Assembly: GCA_016179765.1 (NCBI GenBank)
Contig: JACPCL010000030.1
Span: 1-64,000 of the forward strand
Direction of reading: 5' to 3'
Source of the DNA: Chloroflexota bacterium
Lineage (GTDB): Bacteria; Chloroflexota; Dehalococcoidia; Lucifugimonadales; JACPCL1
Length of the DNA stretch: 64,000 nt
Shown here one piece after another: positions 1 to 9,270 of the stretch (within the stretch, counting starts at the first letter, position 1; every line of letters starts with the position of its first letter). The translations under genes were made by a program, and so were the position numbers. The notes beneath the pieces are model-generated. The model worked only from the letters and a program-made list of their open reading frames with translations. It had not been told where the DNA came from and searched no databases.

Positions 1-359
1 AACCACTCAGAGTCCGGGCCATAGGCCAGGAGCGCGTCGCAATTCAGGTCGCCCCACAGGTGCTGGCCGCCGCCGCTGTTGACGACGCAGAACAACTCCT
101 CGGAGTTATCTGGCGCGCCGTAACGGAAGGTGCCGCCATACTTCCCCCTCCGCACGATGCCGCCCACCGGGGTCGCTGTGGGAGTGGCCGTTGCCACTAC
201 TGTGGGAGCTGCCGCCTTGGTCGCCGTTGGCGTCGCGGGTGCACTGGTGGATGTTGGCGTGGCCGCCTGCTGGGCAGGTCCGCAAGCCATTATCCCTAAC
301 AGCGCCACGGCTATGGCCGTTCCCAGAATGCTCATGGACCCTATTCCCTTTGGTTTCAT
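1..359 (-). CDS. ABC transporter substrate-binding lipoprotein, family 5 type (N-terminus only)
   Basis: This open frame runs off the left edge of the window, so the ORF track misses it. About 119 codons are present. The protein starts with a short basic stretch, a hydrophobic signal and a lipobox (LLGIMACG), so it should be a lipid-anchored periplasmic or surface protein. A Thr/Ala/Pro-rich linker follows (TPTATKAAAPT), then GGIVRRGKYGGTFRYG, the usual start of the mature domain in peptide/nickel (DppA/OppA-like) binding proteins. The ATG is preceded by GGGAGG. Its build matches the second binding protein at 9710. No permease or ATPase is visible in the window, so the ligand is unknown. The family call rests on the N-terminus only. 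Confidence 0.75.
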   Translation of the reverse strand, partial: MKPKGIGSMSILGTAIAVALLGIMACGPAQQAATPTSTSAPATPTATKAAAPTVVATATPTATPVGGIVRRGKYGGTFRYGAPDNSEELFCVVNSGGGQHLWGDLNCDALLAYGPDSEW

Positions 360-722
360 CTAGAACCTCCCAGACGCAGAATTTCGCCGCTTTGACGCCC
401 TATTGGTATGGGATACTGGTTCCTAAACACCAGAGAACGAACTGGCTGAGCACAGGGGTAGCCGCCATTGTCTCCGCAGCAGGGGTATTTGTCAAGCGGG
501 TGTACTAGCGCCAAATGTCGGAGAACCAAACCAGGTCGGGCAAACCTGGGGTGCTCTACTGCCAGGTTCGTAGCCACGACTCCCCCGACACAGTCTGGGA
601 AAAGCAAATCAACTGAAAGCAAAGGGATTGGACTTCCCAGGTGACCAGACTGGGTTGGCTCCTCGGGCTGCCGCGGGAATCTTGGATGATCATTACAAGG
701 TATGTGACAAAGCAAAGGGAAG
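360..722. other. Intergenic region upstream of the lipoprotein
   Basis: About 360 bp lie between the PHP gene and the lipoprotein start. Listed ORFs here (for example 356-715 minus) have no family features and are Arg/Pro-rich shadows. The only signal I can support is a sigma70-like promoter on the minus strand at 467-495. Confidence 0.5.
467..495 (-). promoter_or_regulatory. Putative sigma70 promoter for the lipoprotein gene
   Basis: On the minus strand a perfect TTGACA is followed after 17 bases by GACAAT (4 of 6 matches to the -10 consensus). It would give a leader of about 100 nt before the ATG at 359. Confidence 0.4.
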
Positions 723-1358
723 CTAGACCTTGATTAGTTCGACGCCGTTTGTGCTTGGGGCCAAGCGAACGGCGCTGACACGGCCCGCCCGCATTTCCCT
801 CACCATTTCCTCTTCCGTCCTTACTGGGTTCTGAAAGAGGGTGGCGCACTTGCCTACTGCTCCCAAGCTGTGCGAGTCGCTGCCACCGGTACCAAACTTG
901 CCCAGCGCAGTGGCCATCGCCTCCACGTAGTTATTGGCGTCGTTCGTTACCTCTCCGTTCAGCACCTCCAGCCCATGGAAGTGCTCCGCGATCACGTCCG
1001 GCGACGGGCCTCGCCCGACGTTTCCGACCCATTGAGGATGAGCCAGGACCAGGACACCGCCTTCGGACTCCACGACACGGCAGAGCTCACCAAAGTCAAA
1101 CATGGAGTTGCGAAATGCCCGGAGCCCGAACACAAGGACATGGCCGTACTGAGAGTTCACCTCCATACCTCGGAACACGGCTATGCCATGCCGATGTGCG
1201 GCGGCCTCCAATCGCGCTGTGTTTTGCCATACGGCGTTGTGCTCCGTCAAGCACACGCCGTCCAGACCGCGTTCCTTGGCCCGCCCGAGCAACTCGTCCA
1301 GTGTGAGGGCGCTGTCCATAGAGAGGTGCCGAGTATGGTTGTGGAGGTCTATCAGCAC
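723..1358 (-). CDS. PHP-domain metal-dependent phosphoesterase
   Basis: A 211-residue single-domain PHP protein. The metal-binding motifs of the family are visible in order: DLHNHT at residues 4-9, CLTEHN near 38, a conserved Glu in GMEVNS, VLAHPQ in the middle and GGSDSH near the C-terminus. PHP proteins of this size are usually phosphatases acting on nucleotides or small phosphate esters; the substrate here cannot be told. The start is GTG with no clear ribosome-binding site. It lies 48 bp downstream of etfA on the same strand and may be co-transcribed, but nothing links it functionally to the ETF genes. Confidence 0.85.
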   Translation of the reverse strand: MLIDLHNHTRHLSMDSALTLDELLGRAKERGLDGVCLTEHNAVWQNTARLEAAAHRHGIAVFRGMEVNSQYGHVLVFGLRAFRNSMFDFGELCRVVESEGGVLVLAHPQWVGNVGRGPSPDVIAEHFHGLEVLNGEVTNDANNYVEAMATALGKFGTGGSDSHSLGAVGKCATLFQNPVRTEEEMVREMRAGRVSAVRLAPSTNGVELIKV

Positions 1359-1406
1359 GTCCGTTGCCTACGATCTACGGGAGTAAGCATCACTGGATTC
1401 GCTCCC

Positions 1407-2405
1407 TTAAGAATGGCTCTTTAACTTGCGGCATTCCGCTATGAAGGCGGGGAGAAACTCCACGCAATCCAGCGTTACACCGTAGCGAGCGTATTTGAAG
1501 ATGGGGGCTTTAGTGTCTGTGTTCACCGCCACGATGACCTTGGAAGTTGACATACCTGCCAGGTGCTGGCTAGCTCCTGCAATCCCCACGGCCATGTAGA
1601 GGTTGGGGAAGACCCTGGTGCCCGTGAGGCCTACCTGACGCGCCCGGGCGGCCCAGCCGAGATCGCAAATGGCTCGCGATGCCCCAGGCAGGCCACCCAA
1701 TACCTCCGCCAACTCCTCTATATACCGGTAGTTCTTCGCCTCTCCTAGCCCCATGCCGCCAGACACCACAACGTTGGCCTCTTCCAGTCGCGGCCCGCTT
1801 CTGGCGGACCTTTCCACTAGCTTCACCTTGTCCTTGAACCCGCCCAGTCCGGGGTCCACAGGGATCACCCTCCCACGGCTATGGCTCACCCGTTCCGCCG
1901 TGCTCTTCACCGTACGCTGGAAGCCCACCACCGATGGAGGGGACTCCGACACCCGATACACCGCCTGGACGCCGCCCCCGTAGATTGGACACACCACCTC
2001 CGTTGCCCCGGATGCGTCCAGGCGCAACTCCGTCGCGTTCATTATGACGCCGGCGTCCATCCTGGCTGCCAGATAGGGAGCTAGGTCTCTCCCCAAGAGC
2101 GTTTGTCCCACGAGTACGAGGGATGGTCTTGCCTGCCGCACGGCAACTGCCACCGCTCGGGCGTGCGAGTCCGCTCTCGGTTCAGCCAGGGCAGCGTGTT
2201 CAGCGACGTACACGTCAGCGACACCTGTGGCCCACAACTCCTCCGCCAGGGCTTGCGTCCCGGGAGGGCCAGTGAGCACTGCTGCAACTCCACCTTGGGC
2301 TCCGCCTGTTAGTCGCTTGGCGGCGGTCACTGTGTCAAAAACCACGGGGTCTAAGCGCCCACCATCATCTTGGGCTACTATGAGGACAGACTTTTTGGCT
2401 GTCAT
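1407..2405 (-). CDS. etfA: Electron transfer flavoprotein alpha subunit
   Basis: EtfA binds FAD and, with EtfB, carries electrons between acyl-CoA or related dehydrogenases and the quinone pool. At 332 residues it has normal length. The C-terminal FAD-binding signature is clear: RQVGLTGTRVFPNLYMAVG, then GASQHLAGM and NTDTKAPIF. The N-terminal part is the adenine-nucleotide-hydrolase-like domain shared with EtfB. The ATG has AAGGAG seven bases upstream. It follows etfB by about 100 bp, in the usual B-A order. The neighbouring CoA-transferases suggest a CoA-thioester oxidation pathway, although no acyl-CoA dehydrogenase is in the window. Confidence 0.95.
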   Translation of the reverse strand: MTAKKSVLIVAQDDGGRLDPVVFDTVTAAKRLTGGAQGGVAAVLTGPPGTQALAEELWATGVADVYVAEHAALAEPRADSHARAVAVAVRQARPSLVLVGQTLLGRDLAPYLAARMDAGVIMNATELRLDASGATEVVCPIYGGGVQAVYRVSESPPSVVGFQRTVKSTAERVSHSRGRVIPVDPGLGGFKDKVKLVERSARSGPRLEEANVVVSGGMGLGEAKNYRYIEELAEVLGGLPGASRAICDLGWAARARQVGLTGTRVFPNLYMAVGIAGASQHLAGMSTSKVIVAVNTDTKAPIFKYARYGVTLDCVEFLPAFIAECRKLKSHS

Positions 2406-2506
2406 CCTAGCTCCTTTTCGGGCACGGGTTATCTCTCCTCTGTTGCGAGCCCGCGCCGACTGACAAACGACTGCTCCACCGGAAGGCCGCAGTGGTTGCC
2501 CTACCC

Positions 2507-3328
2507 TCAGATGACACTTTCCTTGCTGAGGGCCTGAGCCAGCTTTGCAGCCACGTCAGAAGCGCTGTTGCCTTCCAGGAACTGGCACGTACCTTCGCGT
2601 TTGGGGATGTCTATCTCCACCCGGCGCACTCTCTCCCCGGATAGAGCAACGCGAGCAGCGTCAAGGCCAATATCTGCCGCGGAAAGGGTTACTGGCTTTT
2701 TTCGCCGGGCGGCAAAGGCGGCCATCGCCGTGGGGTAGCGCGGTACCCCCAACTCATTGCTGATGGTTACTACTGCGGGCAACTCCACATCCACAGTTTC
2801 CTCCCCATCCGGAATCGCCCGGACCACCCGCGCAATGCCCGGAGATACCAGCCGGACATCCTTGGCGATGGAGACGCAGGGTATATCCAGAAGGGCCGCC
2901 ACCGTTGGACCCACGACACCCTGGTCGTAGTCGGTTCCCTGCCGGCCACACAGGATGAGGTCAGCGCCACCCAGATGACGAATGGCTGCCGCCAGAATAT
3001 GTGCGCAACCCATGCTGTCCACTCCCGCGAAGCTGTTGTCCACCAAGTGGTAGCCTTCGTCGGCGCCCAGCGCGAAAGACCGCTGGAACAACGCCTGCGG
3101 GGCTATGCCTCCTACCGACAACACCTGGATGGTGCAGTCCACCCCAGCGTCGCGGAGTCGCATAGCCGCTTCCACGGCCTGCGCGTCATAGGAGTTCATA
3201 CCCACAGCGATGTTTTCGCGGCGTATGGTCTTTGTGGCGGGGTCTATCTGGAGACGTCCAGCAAAGGCAAAGGCATCCACAATATCTGAGTCCGGTACTT
3301 CCTTTGCCAGAACCGCTATCTTTACCAC
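2507..3328 (-). CDS. etfB: Electron transfer flavoprotein beta subunit
   Basis: EtfB/FixA family, 273 residues. It opens with KIAVLAKEVPDSD and contains the family blocks MNSYDAQAVEAA, LILCGRQGTDYDQGVVGP and LPAVVTISNELGVPRYPT. It pairs with the EtfA encoded just downstream. The start is GTG, preceded by GGGAGGAGCT. Whether the complex is a simple or an electron-bifurcating ETF cannot be decided from these motifs. No FixC/FixX or ETF:quinone oxidoreductase gene is in the window. Confidence 0.95.
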   Translation of the reverse strand: MVKIAVLAKEVPDSDIVDAFAFAGRLQIDPATKTIRRENIAVGMNSYDAQAVEAAMRLRDAGVDCTIQVLSVGGIAPQALFQRSFALGADEGYHLVDNSFAGVDSMGCAHILAAAIRHLGGADLILCGRQGTDYDQGVVGPTVAALLDIPCVSIAKDVRLVSPGIARVVRAIPDGEETVDVELPAVVTISNELGVPRYPTAMAAFAARRKKPVTLSAADIGLDAARVALSGERVRRVEIDIPKREGTCQFLEGNSASDVAAKLAQALSKESVI

Positions 3329-3404
3329 AGCTCCTCCCTGTACACTCCACAGGCCTGCGTATCAAGCCTGCGAAAGGCATGAATCCTACCCGAGGGGGCT
3401 CTAT

Positions 3405-3737
3405 TTACGGCATGAGCTTCTTCCATGCTCCCGCGTCGGCTTCCTCATCGCCCAGCAGGAAAAGGAACCCTGGCTCGCACCACACGATCTCCTCCGGGTA
3501 GTCCTCGGGGCGGTCGTGGGTAATCAGCATTTCATACCAACGCCAAGGGGGGTCGCCTTGGTCGAAGTACAGCCCCGTGAGGACCCCCTTGAAGGTCTGC
3601 CTGCCGGGCATGAGGCCCAATGATCCGTTCGGCAGCACAACGGGTAACGCGGCGCCACCATCGCACTCGGCCCACTTGCCTTTCAGGGCCTCATCCATGC
3701 CGTACTTTCGCTCGTATTTCTGTTCAGGATTTGTCAT
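3405..3737 (-). CDS. Small conserved-looking protein of unknown function
   Basis: A 110-residue soluble protein I do not recognise. It is acidic and Trp/Pro-rich, with no signal peptide or membrane segment; DPPWRWYEMLITHDRPEDYP is its most distinctive stretch. It is probably a real gene: the ATG has AGGAGG six bases upstream, and the frame sits neatly between the nitronate monooxygenase-like gene and etfB with gaps of about 80 bp. It may be an accessory of that pathway, by position only. Confidence 0.6.
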   Translation of the reverse strand: MTNPEQKYERKYGMDEALKGKWAECDGGAALPVVLPNGSLGLMPGRQTFKGVLTGLYFDQGDPPWRWYEMLITHDRPEDYPEEIVWCEPGFLFLLGDEEADAGAWKKLMP

Positions 3738-3819
3738 ACGAGACCTCCTGAGCCTTCCGAAGGCAGGCCTGCATTGGAGGTGCAGGCCTGCCCGCCATTC
3801 TCGCTTCCCGACCGTTGGC

Positions 3820-4947
3820 CTAGGTCAGGAGACCATACTGTTCAAAGGCCTCCAGGCACTCGTTCACCCACTCATCCATGATCTGCCTCGCCGGCTTCAC
3901 CTCGGTGAGCAGCCCAGCGGTCTGCCCACACCCCATGCCGTAGTAGACATCCTCCACCTTGTTGTCGGCGATCTGGTACATTATCTCCCGGTTCAGGATC
4001 CCCTGCATGGGACGGGGCAAAATGGGCGGCGCATCTTTTGATACCCACCTCTCGTCCATCCTTGACCCGACATGCCGCCTAAAAGCGCCATCGCCCCAGT
4101 TGGTGCGCACCGTGTCCTCACTGCGCGCCGCCAGTATCTTCGCCTGGGCTATGGGTTCTATATCGTGCTCCTTGGCCGTCAGCCAGGCCGTGCCTGTCCA
4201 CACCCCCGCCGCACCCAGCATCAGAGCCGCAGCCACCTGTCTCCCACACCCCACCCCGCCAGCCGCCAGCACTGGGGTGGGGGCCACCGCTCTTGCCACC
4301 TGGGGCGTCAGGGTGAAGGTACCAATCGGGCCACAGTGTCCACCGCCGTCCTGGCCGTGGGCCACTATGTAGTCTATTCCCGCCGCGTGCTCTCGCACCG
4401 CCTGCCGCACCAGACCGATGAGGCCGAGAACCTTTACCCCGCGGTGGTGCATTTCTGGAATGATGAAGGCCGGGTTTCCCTGGGCGCATGCAAAGAGGGG
4501 CACTCTGTGCTCAAGGAGCACCTCAAGCTGCGCCCTGGCATACTCCTGCGTGAATGCACCTCGTGGCTCCCTCACACGACCGTTGATAACAGTACCGTCA
4601 GGGAGGCGGGTATTGGGGATGTTGAACTCCTTCCGGAGCTTCTCAATCCAATCCCAGTGCGCTTGGGGGATCTGCGCCTCAAACTCCTCAGTGGTGCCTG
4701 TGGCGGGCATGGAGCCCGATACTATGACGTCCACCCCAAAGGGCTTGCCCTCTACCCTTTCCTCTATCCATGTGAGCTCTCGGTCAATCTCCTCCGGACT
4801 AAAACCGGCGACGCCGTACACACCCATGCCCCCGGCCTTACATATCTCAACGATCACGTCCTTGCAGTGCCCAAACGAGACTATTGGGTACTGCAGACCA
4901 AATTCCTTGGTGAACGGGGTCTCCAGGGGATTCTTGGTTTTCTGCAC
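3820..4947 (-). CDS. Nitronate monooxygenase-like FMN protein
   Basis: A 375-residue TIM-barrel flavoprotein of the NMO/2-nitropropane dioxygenase family. The N-terminal TPFTKEFGLQYPI block and the signature AHGQDGGGHCGPIG are present; the His in this signature is the usual catalytic base. The following VLAAGGVGCGRQVAAAL and LGAAGVWTGTAWL form the FMN phosphate-binding end of the barrel. Start is GTG with GGAGG upstream. Proteins of this family oxidise alkyl nitronates, but relatives include FabK-type enoyl-ACP reductases and uncharacterised oxidases, so the substrate is open. It lies 137 bp downstream of two CoA-transferases and upstream of the ETF genes. Confidence 0.85.
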   Translation of the reverse strand: MQKTKNPLETPFTKEFGLQYPIVSFGHCKDVIVEICKAGGMGVYGVAGFSPEEIDRELTWIEERVEGKPFGVDVIVSGSMPATGTTEEFEAQIPQAHWDWIEKLRKEFNIPNTRLPDGTVINGRVREPRGAFTQEYARAQLEVLLEHRVPLFACAQGNPAFIIPEMHHRGVKVLGLIGLVRQAVREHAAGIDYIVAHGQDGGGHCGPIGTFTLTPQVARAVAPTPVLAAGGVGCGRQVAAALMLGAAGVWTGTAWLTAKEHDIEPIAQAKILAARSEDTVRTNWGDGAFRRHVGSRMDERWVSKDAPPILPRPMQGILNREIMYQIADNKVEDVYYGMGCGQTAGLLTEVKPARQIMDEWVNECLEAFEQYGLLT

Positions 4948-5084
4948 GGTTTTCCCTCCTTTGTGCTACTCGGTTTATGCCACTCCCCTTGGCCCATGCC
5001 TCGGGCCGACTCCAGCATCCATCCTGCCTCAGTGTCCGATGGATTGGGGCAGCCCACTACCTAGCTAATCCAGGGCTCCCACCA

Positions 5085-6368
5085 TCAGCGTGCACGCACG
5101 CCGGGTGCGTAGGCCGTGCCGATGTGCCCTGTTTCGGTCAGCCTCTGGTACTCAGGTTCACTTATTCCCAGCACCTCCTTGTACACGTACTCATTGTCTT
5201 CCCCAAGCCGCACTGGAGGACGCCTGATGGTAAGGGGAGCGTTCCTTAGCTTGGCAATGGCCCCCGGGTACAGGTACGTACCCGTATCCTCCTGGTACTC
5301 CTCCACCAGGTATTCTCTAGCCTTCACTTGAGGGTCTTGAAAGACCGCAGCTTCGTCGAGCAAGGGCCCTGCGGGCACTCCCACTTTCTGCAAGCGGTGC
5401 ATGACCTCATAGTAGTCATGGCGCTTCGTCCAGGATTCCACCAGCTTCTCCAGCTCATCCTCGTGCTTGCGCCTGCTCAGAGCATCCTTGAAAAGCGGGT
5501 CGCGCACCCATTCCTCTGCCACCACCTTGCAGAACCCCTCCCACTGCTCGTCGTTGTAGACGCTGATGCTCACCCAATTGTCGTTGCCCTGGCAGCGGAA
5601 ATTGCCTGAAGGGACGGCTATGGGGTCTCTGTTGCCCAGAGTTCCCTGCACCCTGCCATTCATAGCGTAGTCCATGAATGGTTGGGGGTTATAGGTTATG
5701 AATTGTTCGGAGAGGGCCATGTCTATGAGCTGTCCCTTGCCTGTACGGTCGCGGTAGTTCAGGGCCGAAACGATGGCGAAAACCGCTGCAATGCCCATCG
5801 CTGGGTCTGCTGCCGAGGCGCCGGGAAGTCCAGACGACGGGTCCATATCCCGGTATCCCCGAGTAGAAGCCTGGCCGGCGATGGCATCAATGCCGTTGGC
5901 CTGGGCCCTATAGTCACGATAGGGCCCCGTATCACCGTAGCCTGAAATCTTGGCCCAGATGATATCGGGCTTCTCCGCCTTGAGCATCTCATGGGTGATT
6001 CCCAGTCTGTCTAAAACATCGGGTACGTAGTTGGAGATGAAGACGTCGCTGACTCTCACCAGCCGTTTGAAGATTTCCATCCCTTCGGGCTTAGTAATAT
6101 CTACCGTCATCGCCAGTTTGTTGCGCGCCATGGAGTTGAACGTTGCATGCCGGTTCCAGGGCCGCTCCCCAGGGTCGTCATTGGGGTACCCTGGCGCGCC
6201 CTTGGGTGGCCAGACGTACTGCCCGCGGGTGCCAGGCGCGAAGTGCTGAATAGACTCCACCCTTATCACCTCCGCACCGTAGTCCGCCAGAAACATCTCT
6301 GAATAAGGCCCTGCCAGTATCACCGTCATGCCCAGCACGCGGACTCCCTCTAGTGGAAGTTTCCCCAT
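5085..6368 (-). CDS. CaiB/BaiF family (class III) CoA-transferase
   Basis: Family III CoA-transferases move CoA between carboxylic acids without a covalent CoA-enzyme link in solution. The family start LEGVRVLGMTVILAGPYSEM, the block FLADYGAEVIRVE and the segments MARNKLAMTVDITKPEG, IIWAKISGYG and GLPGASAADPAMG fit the fold. The ORF track extends to 6533, but its first 55 residues are unlike the family. The ATG at 6368 is preceded by AAGGGGGG and avoids overlap with the upstream gene, so I use it (427 residues). It lies 31 bp after a second CoA-transferase, probably as one operon. Substrates cannot be predicted. Confidence 0.88.
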   Translation of the reverse strand: MGKLPLEGVRVLGMTVILAGPYSEMFLADYGAEVIRVESIQHFAPGTRGQYVWPPKGAPGYPNDDPGERPWNRHATFNSMARNKLAMTVDITKPEGMEIFKRLVRVSDVFISNYVPDVLDRLGITHEMLKAEKPDIIWAKISGYGDTGPYRDYRAQANGIDAIAGQASTRGYRDMDPSSGLPGASAADPAMGIAAVFAIVSALNYRDRTGKGQLIDMALSEQFITYNPQPFMDYAMNGRVQGTLGNRDPIAVPSGNFRCQGNDNWVSISVYNDEQWEGFCKVVAEEWVRDPLFKDALSRRKHEDELEKLVESWTKRHDYYEVMHRLQKVGVPAGPLLDEAAVFQDPQVKAREYLVEEYQEDTGTYLYPGAIAKLRNAPLTIRRPPVRLGEDNEYVYKEVLGISEPEYQRLTETGHIGTAYAPGVRAR

Positions 6369-6399
6369 ACTATGCCCCCCCTTTTGAAGGAAGTCAATC

Positions 6400-7617
6400 T
6401 CATATGACGTTGCTCTGCCTAAGGGCGACCATGTCCTCTTTGCTGTATCCCAGCTCTGAGTACACCTCGGTGTTGTGCTGCCCGAGCAGCGGCGCAGGAC
6501 GCCGTATGGCCCAGGGGCTCTTCTCCATGACAAAGGGCCGTCCAGGATACTTGACCTTGCCGGTCACTGGGTGTTCAACATCCACAAACAGATCCCTTAC
6601 CTTCACTTGGGGGTCCTCAAACACCTCGTCAATGGTTTTCATGGGGGCACAGACGTTGCCAGACGCTTGCCCCAGCTCAAAGATCTCCTGTTTGGTGTGG
6701 TTCATTAACCAGGAAAGAAAATAGGCCTCGTACTCCTCTCTTACCAAGGGGTCACCCTGAGTTTCGGGGTCATAGAACTTGGGGTCCCTGAGTTCAGGGG
6801 GATCTCCCATCATTTTCGTCTGCCTCTCCAGGCGTAGGCCTCCGTAGAAATGCACATACCCATCGGCGCAGGGAAACATTCCCGACCCGGTTCCGGCCGG
6901 TCCCACCCCCATGGGGGCGCCTCTGGAAGCGACCTTGCCAGAGAACTGATATTGGATCAGCGCCGAAGCCCTCCCGTCCATGGTACCGAGCTGAGTGTCC
7001 ATGATTGATACGTCTATGTAGTCTCCCTTGCCATGGCGGCGCATTCCATAATAGGCCACGACGGTTGCCATGGCGGCAACTGCCCCGGCATGATAAAGGG
7101 TAGGCGTAGCTCCGTATTTCAAAGGCTCTTTATCTGCGCGTCCCTTGTGATACATGGGCCCGCCCATACCAAAGGCCATGAGCTCGGTCATCTCGTACTC
7201 TCTATATGGGCCTGTCTGGCCAAAGGGGCTTATGGAGGTCATGACCAGTCTGGGGTTCACCTTCTCCAGAGTCTCGTAGGAGAGACCCAGGCGCTCCATA
7301 GTGCCGGGCTTGAAGCTCTCAACTACCACGTCCGCCTTCTTCACCAGTTCCAGAAAGGTCTCCTTGCCTAGGGTATTCTCGAGGTTAAGAGTAATTCCCC
7401 TCTTGTTGGTGTTGAGGTAAAGGAAGAGGCCGCTCTTCTCCGGGTGGGGCTCGTCATGGTAGAAGGGCCCCATGTTCCTTGCGCCGTCGCCTGTTCCGGG
7501 CGGCTCTATCTTGATGACGTCTGCCCCATAGTCAGCCAAACGCTTGGTGCACACTGGCCCCTCTATGTACTGGGTCAGGTCTATCACCCTCATTCCCGTC
7601 AGTGCTTGCTCCCCCAC
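6400..7617 (-). CDS. CaiB/BaiF family (class III) CoA-transferase
   Basis: A second class III CoA-transferase. LTGMRVIDLTQYIEGPVC begins the first domain, followed by RLADYGADVIKIEPPGTGD, KRGITLNLE and the segment ADVVVESFKPG. The listed ORF reaches 7785, but no family-like sequence precedes codon 57. A GTG at 7617 (VGEQALTGMRV) has GAAGGAG six bases upstream, so I choose it; the product is about 405 residues. A perfect TTGACA promoter lies 133-161 bp upstream. Together with the downstream paralogue it may activate two different acids or form a heteromeric enzyme, as some pairs in this family do. Confidence 0.85.
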   Translation of the reverse strand: MGEQALTGMRVIDLTQYIEGPVCTKRLADYGADVIKIEPPGTGDGARNMGPFYHDEPHPEKSGLFLYLNTNKRGITLNLENTLGKETFLELVKKADVVVESFKPGTMERLGLSYETLEKVNPRLVMTSISPFGQTGPYREYEMTELMAFGMGGPMYHKGRADKEPLKYGATPTLYHAGAVAAMATVVAYYGMRRHGKGDYIDVSIMDTQLGTMDGRASALIQYQFSGKVASRGAPMGVGPAGTGSGMFPCADGYVHFYGGLRLERQTKMMGDPPELRDPKFYDPETQGDPLVREEYEAYFLSWLMNHTKQEIFELGQASGNVCAPMKTIDEVFEDPQVKVRDLFVDVEHPVTGKVKYPGRPFVMEKSPWAIRRPAPLLGQHNTEVYSELGYSKEDMVALRQSNVI

Positions 7618-7749
7618 CAGGTACTCCTTCTCTATGCCTAGGGTCGTTTGGTAAGGTTTACAGCATCCCGTCTTGGGCATGGCAACAACACTGTGGTGCG
7701 TTCCATAGTGGCGGCGGGAAGTTCGTGGCTGGAAGCCATGGACGCAGTC

Positions 7750-7778
7750 TTGATACACCTTTCGTCGGCTGATGTCAA
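7750..7778 (-). promoter_or_regulatory. Putative sigma70 promoter for the CoA-transferase genes
   Basis: Minus strand: TTGACA, 17-base spacer, TATCAA. The spacer contains GACGAAAGGTGTAT, almost the same as in the promoter of the binding protein at 9710, which suggests a shared origin or regulator. It gives a leader of about 125 nt to the GTG start at 7617. Confidence 0.5.
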
Positions 7779-7877
7779 GCGCCACACCGTGTCCCCAGGA
7801 GGCACCGGATATTGGTTGTTGCCGCCAGGATGCGCATGCCGTCGCCCTGCAGGTGGCCTTTGATGACCTGCGCCATG

Positions 7878-9107
7878 CTAGCGGTCGCTCCCTGGAGGGG
7901 CATCGTTGTCCTCCGGCAGAATATGGCCAAGCTTGGTGCGCTTGGTCTCCAGGTAGCGATGGTTCTCTGCGTTGGGCGGAATCACGATGGGCACGCGTTC
8001 CACCAGGTGCAGGCCATAGCTCTCCAGCCCCACCACCTTGCGCGGGTTGTTGGTCAGCAGGCGGATGTTCCTCACTCCCAGGTCAACCAGGATCTGCGCC
8101 CCGATGCCGTACCACCGCAGGTCGGGAGGGAAGCCCAGATGCTCATTCGCTTGCACGGTGTCCATGCCCGCGTCCTGGAGCTCATATGCGCGCAGCTTGT
8201 TGTGCAGGCCGATGCCACGCCCCTCCTGCCGCATATAGAGGAACACTCCGCGCTCCGCCTCGGCGATGAGGTGCAACGACTTCTCTATCTGCTCGCCGCA
8301 GTCGCACCGCAGGCTACCGAAGGTGTCGCCGGTCAGGCACTGGCTGTGCACGCGCACCAGCACCGGCTCTGCGATGTTGACGTTGCCCTTTACCAGGGCC
8401 ACGTGCTCGTCCGGGTCCATGAGGCTCTTGTAGGCATACGCCGTAAACAGGCCGTACCGGGTCGGCAGGCGGGTCTCCGCCACGCGGGTGACCAGCCGTT
8501 CGTGCTGGCGGCGGTAGGCCATGATCTGGGCGACGCTAATGATCTTGATGCCGTGCTCCTGGGCCACTTCTTCAAGGTCCGGCATGCGGGCCATGGCGCC
8601 GTCAGCCTTCATAACCTCGCTGATGACAGCGGCGGGGTAGAGGCCGCCCAGCTTGCAGAGGTCTACGCTGGCCTCGGTCTGGCCAGCCCGCACAAGCACG
8701 CCCCCTTCAGCGTAGCGCAGGGGGAACAGGTGCCCGGGGCGCGCCAGGTCCTCGGCCCGCGTACGGGGATCCAGCATGGCATGCACCGTTGTGGCGCGGT
8801 CTGCCGCCGAAATGCCCGTGGTTGTGCCGTTGATGGCGTCCACCGAGACGGTGAATGCGGTACCCAGGCGCGCAGTGTTGGACTGGACCATGAGTGGCAC
8901 CTTCAACTCGTCCAGACGCTGGCCCAGGATCGGCATGCACACGAGCCCCCGGCCATGCATCGCCATGAAGGAGACGGCCTTCGGCGTGACCCACTCGGCA
9001 GCCACGGCCAGGTCACCCTCGTTCTCCCTGTCCTCGTCATCCACGATGATCAGGAAACGCCCTTTGCGGAACTCCTCAACAGCCTCTTCTACTGTGCAGA
9101 GTGACAT
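7878..9107 (-). CDS. ribBA: Bifunctional 3,4-dihydroxy-2-butanone 4-phosphate synthase / GTP cyclohydrolase II
   Basis: This 409-residue fusion feeds both branches of riboflavin synthesis. Residues 1 to about 205 form the DHBP synthase, with the acidic motif [11 protein letters not shown] and THG-like active-site region around GHLFPLRY. The rest is GTP cyclohydrolase II, with the zinc ligands in [17 protein letters not shown], the [10 protein letters not shown] motif and a C-terminal GLESYGL block. Length is normal. The start is ATG at 9107. No other rib genes are nearby and I see no FMN riboswitch upstream. A MITE-like repeat begins only about 14 bp before the start, so the promoter may lie in or beyond the repeat. 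Confidence 0.95.
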   Translation of the reverse strand: MSLCTVEEAVEEFRKGRFLIIVDDEDRENEGDLAVAAEWVTPKAVSFMAMHGRGLVCMPILGQRLDELKVPLMVQSNTARLGTAFTVSVDAINGTTTGISAADRATTVHAMLDPRTRAEDLARPGHLFPLRYAEGGVLVRAGQTEASVDLCKLGGLYPAAVISEVMKADGAMARMPDLEEVAQEHGIKIISVAQIMAYRRQHERLVTRVAETRLPTRYGLFTAYAYKSLMDPDEHVALVKGNVNIAEPVLVRVHSQCLTGDTFGSLRCDCGEQIEKSLHLIAEAERGVFLYMRQEGRGIGLHNKLRAYELQDAGMDTVQANEHLGFPPDLRWYGIGAQILVDLGVRNIRLLTNNPRKVVGLESYGLHLVERVPIVIPPNAENHRYLETKRTKLGHILPEDNDAPPGSDR

Positions 9108-9121
9108 AGTGCCCCAGTTCT

Positions 9122-9270
9122 ATCAGGCGTCTGAAAAACACCCCCAAACCCCCTCAAGGGGTTCAAGGTATCCGCCTACGGCGGATTGATTTGTATCTTA
9201 GGGACACCCTCAGACTCCCGGCAAAGGGGCTTCGCCCCTCTGCACTCTCCTTTCTTCCGCAGCCTGCTAG
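9122..9270 (-). repeat. MITE-like dispersed repeat, copy 1
   Basis: About 149 bp, nearly identical in reverse complement to the copy at 30517. Shared blocks include GCGGAAGAAAGG, GTGCAGAGGGGC, ATCCGCCTACGGCGGAT, GGGTTTGGGGGTGTTTTTCAG and the flanks CCCTAGCA. One end carries the CTGAAAAA terminal motif and the other the CAGCCTGCTAG motif. Confidence 0.8.

Noticed and set aside
7812-9104. Plus-strand ORF of 430 residues
   Set aside because: It lies antisense to ribBA, whose domains and motifs are intact. The composition (many His, Gln, Arg) is typical of an antisense frame in GC-rich DNA.
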